This document shows positions 34,241 through 38,071 of a stretch of DNA of 38,071 nt, one piece after another (the first letter of the stretch is position 1; each line of letters begins with the position of its first letter). Below the pieces are notes generated by a model that was not told the origin of the DNA, ran no database searches, and saw only the letters and a program-made list of their open reading frames with translations. Source of the stretch: VGWB01 sp964480945 (lineage in GTDB: Bacteria > Bacteroidota > Ignavibacteria > UBA10030); the NCBI GenBank assembly GCA_964480945.1, contig CAYZRX010000030.1:1-38071 (forward strand), written 5' to 3'. The position numbers were made by a program, and so were the translations under genes.

Positions 34241-35251
34241 TCACATCAATTGCGAGAAGAGATAGTAAACGAGCGCAGCGACAGCGGCTGATGTCGGTAT
34301 CGTCAAGACCCACGCGACAACGATTCTGCCGGCGATTCCCCAGCGCACAGCAGACATTCGCCGCGTTGCGCCGACACCCATGATGGAACCGGCGATTGTG
34401 TGCGTCGTGCTGACCGGAATGCCGCTCATGGCCGTACCGAGCAAGACCAGGGCGCCCCCGCTTTCAGCGCAGAATCCACCGACAGGTTTCAGATGAGTAA
34501 GCTTGACCCCCATCGTCCGAATGACCCTCCAGCCGCCCGTCAGCGTGCCGAGGCCGATGGCAGTGTAGGCCGCGATCACCACCCAGAACGGAACGTGGAA
34601 ACCCAGCGATTTGTCGTACATCCAGGTGGGAACGTTTGCATGCGTGGAGAACAGCAGGACGGAGATGATGCCCATGGTTTTTTGAGCGTCATTCGCGCCG
34701 TGACCCAAACTGTACGCAGCCGATGAAAGCAGCTGGCCCACTCGAAAGAATCGATCCACCCTCCTACCGGACCACCGACGAAATATCCACGAAACGAGGA
34801 TCATGAGAAAAAAGGAAGCGACGAGGCCGATGAGAGGGGAGAGGAAAATGAATACCACCACCTTGGTGATGCCGCCGACAATCAGGGAACCAACCCCGGC
34901 CTTGACAACTGCCGCTCCAGCAAGTCCGCCGATCAATGCATGCGAGACGCTGATCGGGATTCCGAAGTACGTGCAAAGATATGTCCATACAATCGCCCCA
35001 ACGAGGGCGGAGAGAATGAGCTCCTCGGTGACGATCCCCGGGTCGACGATCCCCTTGCCGATCGTCGTCGCGACCGCGACTCCGAATGCAAAGGCCGCGA
35101 CGAAGTTGAAGAAAGCGGCCCAGGCAACCGCCAAGCGTGGTGACAGGACCCGGGTCGACACCACGGTGGCAATTGAGTTTGCGGCATCGTTCATTCCGTT
35201 CAGGAAATCGAACAGAAAGGCGATGAGCATGATGATGAGAACCAGGGTCAT
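34241..35251 (-). CDS. pit: Inorganic phosphate transporter Pit
   Basis: The 336-aa inner-membrane transporter of the PiT (SLC20-like) family has the duplicated signature GMNDAANSIATVVSTRVL and GHGANDAQKTMGII, and repeats of GIPISVSHALIGG and GIPVSTTHTIAGS. It moves phosphate (often as a metal-phosphate complex) with a cation. It lies 24 nt after the DUF47 gene, the standard partner arrangement. Confidence 0.92.
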   Translation of the reverse strand: MTLVLIIMLIAFLFDFLNGMNDAANSIATVVSTRVLSPRLAVAWAAFFNFVAAFAFGVAVATTIGKGIVDPGIVTEELILSALVGAIVWTYLCTYFGIPISVSHALIGGLAGAAVVKAGVGSLIVGGITKVVVFIFLSPLIGLVASFFLMILVSWIFRRWSGRRVDRFFRVGQLLSSAAYSLGHGANDAQKTMGIISVLLFSTHANVPTWMYDKSLGFHVPFWVVIAAYTAIGLGTLTGGWRVIRTMGVKLTHLKPVGGFCAESGGALVLLGTAMSGIPVSTTHTIAGSIMGVGATRRMSAVRWGIAGRIVVAWVLTIPTSAAVAALVYYLFSQLM

Positions 35252-35275
35252 GGCTGGGAGAGTCTCCCGCTGTTT

Positions 35276-35923
35276 TCAAGCGTGTTTGATCAGGATGCCT
35301 TCGAGGACGTTCGCAGCATCCTCACACTTATCCGTCGCGGTCTCCAGGGCCACGTATACCTCTTTGAGCTTGATAATGTTGACCGGGTTTTTTTCATGCT
35401 CGAACAACTCTGCGATCGCACTCTCGAAAATCGAATCCGCCTGGTTCTCGTATTCATTGACAACTCGAAACACCTTCTGAAGCTCATCATATTGCTGCAT
35501 GTTCTTCACCAGTTCGACACCACGATGGAGCTCCCCGATGGACCGGCTCAGTACATCGATCAACTGAATCATCGAGGGGGGACATTCGTGCAGCTTATAG
35601 AGGGAGAATCGAGAAGCGCTTCCATCGATGCGATCAAGAACATCATCAATCGCCGACGCCAACTCATGAATGTCTTCCCGATCCAGCGGTGTTACAAATG
35701 TCGCGTTCAACTCCGAAAAAATCCGGTGTGTGATCGAGTCTCCCTGGTGCTCGATATCTCTGATGAGATGGACAATAGCCTCTCGCTCACTGGGGCTCTT
35801 GCTGAAGGAGAGTCTCTTAATCGCTTCAGCCCCCTTGACGAGATTCCCGCTGGCTTCCTCGAGCAACGTGTAGAACTTGTGCTCCCGAGGGAGCAGCCGA
35901 CGAATGAATTTATCAATTTTCAT
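35276..35923 (-). CDS. DUF47 Pit-accessory protein (PhoU-like)
   Basis: The 215-aa all-helical protein of the DUF47/TIGR00153 family is related to PhoU. It shows LPREHKFYTLLEEASGNLV, DIEHQGDSITHRIFSEL, DREDIHELASAIDDVLDRID and the C-terminal YVALETATDKCEDAANVLEG. Proteins of this family are thought to regulate the neighbouring Pit carrier. The SD GGGAGAAGG sits upstream of the ATG. Confidence 0.9.
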   Translation of the reverse strand: MKIDKFIRRLLPREHKFYTLLEEASGNLVKGAEAIKRLSFSKSPSEREAIVHLIRDIEHQGDSITHRIFSELNATFVTPLDREDIHELASAIDDVLDRIDGSASRFSLYKLHECPPSMIQLIDVLSRSIGELHRGVELVKNMQQYDELQKVFRVVNEYENQADSIFESAIAELFEHEKNPVNIIKLKEVYVALETATDKCEDAANVLEGILIKHA

Positions 35924-36013
35924 AGCCTTTTCCTTCTCCCTGTTGCAGCCAGAATGATCGACTCAACAACTTGGCACCGCTTCTCGTGCTGGTGACAGGA
36001 GCCGACACGTGAA

Positions 36014-37804
36014 TCACAATCGCTCCAACCGTTCCTTCAGCTTTCGATGCTCGTCCCAAATCTCACCAGGCAGCCGCTCGCCGAACTGATTGTAGAACTT
36101 CTCCATCTCCTTCACACCGTTGAGCCACCCGGCTTTATCTACTGAGGTGAGTTCCTCCATCGCCCCCGGAACAAGCGCCAGTCCCTCCGTGTCGATCGCG
36201 CCGGGCGCCGGAAGGTAACCGAGAGCGGTCTCCTTCGCTTTCCCGGTCCCGCGGACGCGGTCGAGAATCCATTTCAGCACGCGGATGTTCTCACCATAGC
36301 CCGGCCACAGGAAATGGCCGTCCGGATCTCTGCGGAACCAGTTCACCCGAAAAATAAGTGGAGGTTTCTTCAATTGCCTGCCGATTTTCAACCAGTGGGC
36401 AAAATAGTCGGCCATATTGTAGCCGCAAAACGGAAGCATCGCCATCGGGTCGCGGCGAACGATCCCCACGACTCCTGTCGCCGCCGCGGTCGTTTCCGCT
36501 CCCATTCCCGAACCTAAGAAAACCCCGTGCTGCCAATCGAACGCCTGCATGACGAGCGGAACGACGGTGGATCGCCGGCTGCCCCAGAGGATCGCAGAGA
36601 TCGGAACGCCACGCGGATCTTCCCGGTGAGGCGAAATGCTCGGGCATTGGCTGGCGGGCGCGGTGAAGCGGGAGTTGGGATGTGCGGCCTTTCCTTCGAA
36701 CTTCGACCACGTTCTTCCCTTCCAATCGATCAGACCCTCAGGTGGATCGCTCCCGATCCCTTCCCACCACGGCTCGCCCGATGGCGTCAGCGCCACGTTC
36801 GTGTAGATCGTGTTCCTTCGGATGGTCTCCATCGCCACCGGGTTGGTCGCATCGCTCGTCGCCGGCGCCACCCCGAAGAACCCGGCCTCCGGATTGATGG
36901 CCCGGAGTTGTCCTTCTTCATCGATGTGCAGCCACGCGATGTCATCTCCTACAGTCCAGACTTTGTAACCTTCGCGTTCCATCCCCGAAACCATCATTGC
37001 GAGATTGGTTTTGCCGGACGCGCTCGGGAACGCTCCCGCCAGGTAGGTTACCTGACCCGACGGGTCTTCCAGGCCGATGACGAGCATATGCTCGGCCATC
37101 CAGCCTTCGCGCATGGCCAGGTAACTCGCGATGCGAAGAGCGAAGCATTTTTTCCCCAGCAGTGCGTTTCCGCCGTATCCTGAACCGATGCTCCAGATGA
37201 GCTTCTCTTCCGGAAAATGGAGGATGGAGCGGCGGTCGGGCGAGAGATCACCGACGGAATGGAGGCCCGGCACGAAGTCCTCAGACGTACCGAGATGTGC
37301 GAGCGCGACGTTCCCCACGCGAGCCATGATGTGCATACTGGCGGCGACATACAGGCTGTCCGTCAACTGAATGCCCACCTTGCTGTACGGTGATCCGGCC
37401 GAGCCCATCAGATAGGGGATGACGTACATCCTCCTCCCGCGCATGCAGCCGTCGAACAACTTCCCGACCCGTTCTTTTGCCGCGGGCGGGCTCATCCAAT
37501 TGTTGTTCGGCCCTGCGGTTTCTTTCTCTTGAGTGCAGATGAAGGTGAGGTTTTCGGTGCGGGCGACGTCGTTGGGGTGGCTGCGGTGGAGGTAGCAGTT
37601 GGGGCGGCTCCTCTGATTCAGTTCGACCAGAGATCCATCCTTCAGCATCTGATGAATGAAGGAGTCGTATTCCCCCTGCGATCCGTCGCACCAATGGATA
37701 GAGTCGGGCTTCGTGAGCCGTGCAGATTCGTCGATCCAGCGCAGGAGCGCGACGTTCTCCGTCACGGCGCTTGTCTCTTTAATGCTCTCGGGTTTGGACC
37801 TCAT
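36014..37804 (-). CDS. pckG: Phosphoenolpyruvate carboxykinase (GTP)
   Basis: The 596-aa enzyme converts oxaloacetate and GTP to PEP, CO2 and GDP, the gluconeogenic exit from the TCA cycle. Family features are YVIPYLMGSAGSPYSKVGIQ, the HFPEEKLIWSIGSGYGGNALLGKK segment in part, FFGVAPATSDATNP and the nucleotide P-loop AFPSASGKTNLAMM. In GTP-type enzymes that loop usually reads SACGKTN with a hyper-reactive Cys; here it is Ser263 (codon TCC on the minus strand at 37016-37018). The start is ATG 37804; no clear SD is visible. Confidence 0.92.
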   Translation of the reverse strand: MRSKPESIKETSAVTENVALLRWIDESARLTKPDSIHWCDGSQGEYDSFIHQMLKDGSLVELNQRSRPNCYLHRSHPNDVARTENLTFICTQEKETAGPNNNWMSPPAAKERVGKLFDGCMRGRRMYVIPYLMGSAGSPYSKVGIQLTDSLYVAASMHIMARVGNVALAHLGTSEDFVPGLHSVGDLSPDRRSILHFPEEKLIWSIGSGYGGNALLGKKCFALRIASYLAMREGWMAEHMLVIGLEDPSGQVTYLAGAFPSASGKTNLAMMVSGMEREGYKVWTVGDDIAWLHIDEEGQLRAINPEAGFFGVAPATSDATNPVAMETIRRNTIYTNVALTPSGEPWWEGIGSDPPEGLIDWKGRTWSKFEGKAAHPNSRFTAPASQCPSISPHREDPRGVPISAILWGSRRSTVVPLVMQAFDWQHGVFLGSGMGAETTAAATGVVGIVRRDPMAMLPFCGYNMADYFAHWLKIGRQLKKPPLIFRVNWFRRDPDGHFLWPGYGENIRVLKWILDRVRGTGKAKETALGYLPAPGAIDTEGLALVPGAMEELTSVDKAGWLNGVKEMEKFYNQFGERLPGEIWDEHRKLKERLERL

Positions 37805-37841
37805 TCGACCGGGAAAAGCGTTCGATCGTTGATAGTGGGAC

Positions 37842-38071
37842 TCATACTCTGGCGCTCAGCACTTTCTCCTCCAGCTTCTTGCGATACCGTTTGAGCTTGT
37901 CACGCAGGTCGGGATACTTGCCGGAGAGGATGCTGATCGCAAGAAGGGCCGCATTTGCTGCGCCGTCGATGGCCACGGTCGCGACCGGGATTCCGGCGGG
38001 CATCTGGACGATCGACAGCAGGGAATCGAGGCCGTTCAGGGCCTTCGATTTGACCGGCACGCCGATGACCG
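37842..38071 (-). CDS. purE: purE, 3' part (cut by window edge)
   Basis: The visible C-terminal 75 or so residues read VIGVPVKSKALNGLDSLLS, then QMPAGIPVATVAIDGAANAALLA and a charged tail KLKRYRKKLEEKV. This is the end of N5-carboxyaminoimidazole ribonucleotide mutase (class I PurE), which acts in purine synthesis after PurK. The start lies outside the window, so the internal GTG at 38060 is not the real start. Confidence 0.9.
   Translation of the reverse strand, partial: VIGVPVKSKALNGLDSLLSIVQMPAGIPVATVAIDGAANAALLAISILSGKYPDLRDKLKRYRKKLEEKVLSARV

Noticed and set aside
34128..34313. 61-codon minus-strand ORF at the Pit 3' end
   Set aside because: It overlaps the Pit coding end in another frame and has no SD or family resemblance.
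1..38071. tRNA, rRNA, CRISPR, prophage or IS elements
   Set aside because: I looked for TTCGAATC-type tRNA arms, repeated spacer arrays and transposase or integrase motifs and saw none.

Overview
This is a GC-rich stretch of bacterial chromosome with dense, mostly co-directional gene blocks. Four things point to the Bacteroidota/Chlorobiota/Ignavibacteriota (FCB) group: a type IX secretion pair (PorU sortase and PorV shuttle) with C-terminal sorting domains on exported proteins, a glgA gene followed by a DUF4270-like lipoprotein, a Bacteroidota-style serine palmitoyltransferase, and promoters with a TTG/TAnnTTTG flavour. High GC and the absence of typical gut or marine Bacteroidetes genes make an Ignavibacteria-like lineage my best guess; this is inference, not a database result. 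I see no rRNA, tRNA, CRISPR array, prophage or insertion sequence.

Layout. (1) 1-541 has no credible gene and is packed with perfect inverted repeats. (2) 542-13794, minus strand, is a cell-envelope/secretion operon: porU, porV (own promoter), a T9SS-sorted M6-like protein whose zinc site is destroyed, a small lipoprotein, a peptidase/propeller/beta-barrel fusion, and a DUF5683-like envelope protein. (3) 13835-14290 is a DUF559 endonuclease-like gene whose tail is encoded by a palindromic repeat. (4) 14330-14521, minus strand, is a non-coding transcription unit that I deduce from a strong promoter, a rod-like RNA fold and a rho-independent terminator. (5) 14940-23258, plus strand, is metabolism and envelope: glgA, a gmhB-like phosphatase, a DUF4270-like lipoprotein, a FadL/PorV-like barrel, rpiB, glyA, tatC and a polyprenyl diphosphate synthase. 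A bidirectional terminator separates it from the next block. (6) 23414-28612, minus strand, holds a TPR/TlpA thioredoxin protein, a universal stress protein, a cyclic-nucleotide-binding protein, ilvE and a GNAT-fold protein. (7) 28732-31211 holds serine palmitoyltransferase and a divergent NAD-dependent epimerase/reductase, with overlapping back-to-back promoters, plus a tiny coupled ORF. (8) 31317-33974, minus strand, is an ArsR-controlled unit: ArsR, a CxxC thioredoxin-fold protein, a COG0701 permease and two small uncharacterised proteins, behind a perfect palindromic operator. (9) 34241-38071, minus strand, holds a Pit phosphate transporter with its DUF47 partner, GTP-type PEP carboxykinase and the 3' end of purE, cut by the window edge.

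How the genes work together. PorU and PorV should export and anchor the M6-like cargo encoded just behind them. The GNAT protein, serine palmitoyltransferase and epimerase together match the three-step bacterial ceramide pathway (Spt, bCerS, CerR), so this organism probably makes sphingolipids. The ArsR unit looks like a metalloid- or thiol-stress export module with two undescribed small partners. The most novel items are the about 190-nt structured RNA near 14.4 kb, the ceramide locus with an epimerase that lacks a normal start codon, the zinc-less M6 cargo, and the ArsR unit's small proteins.
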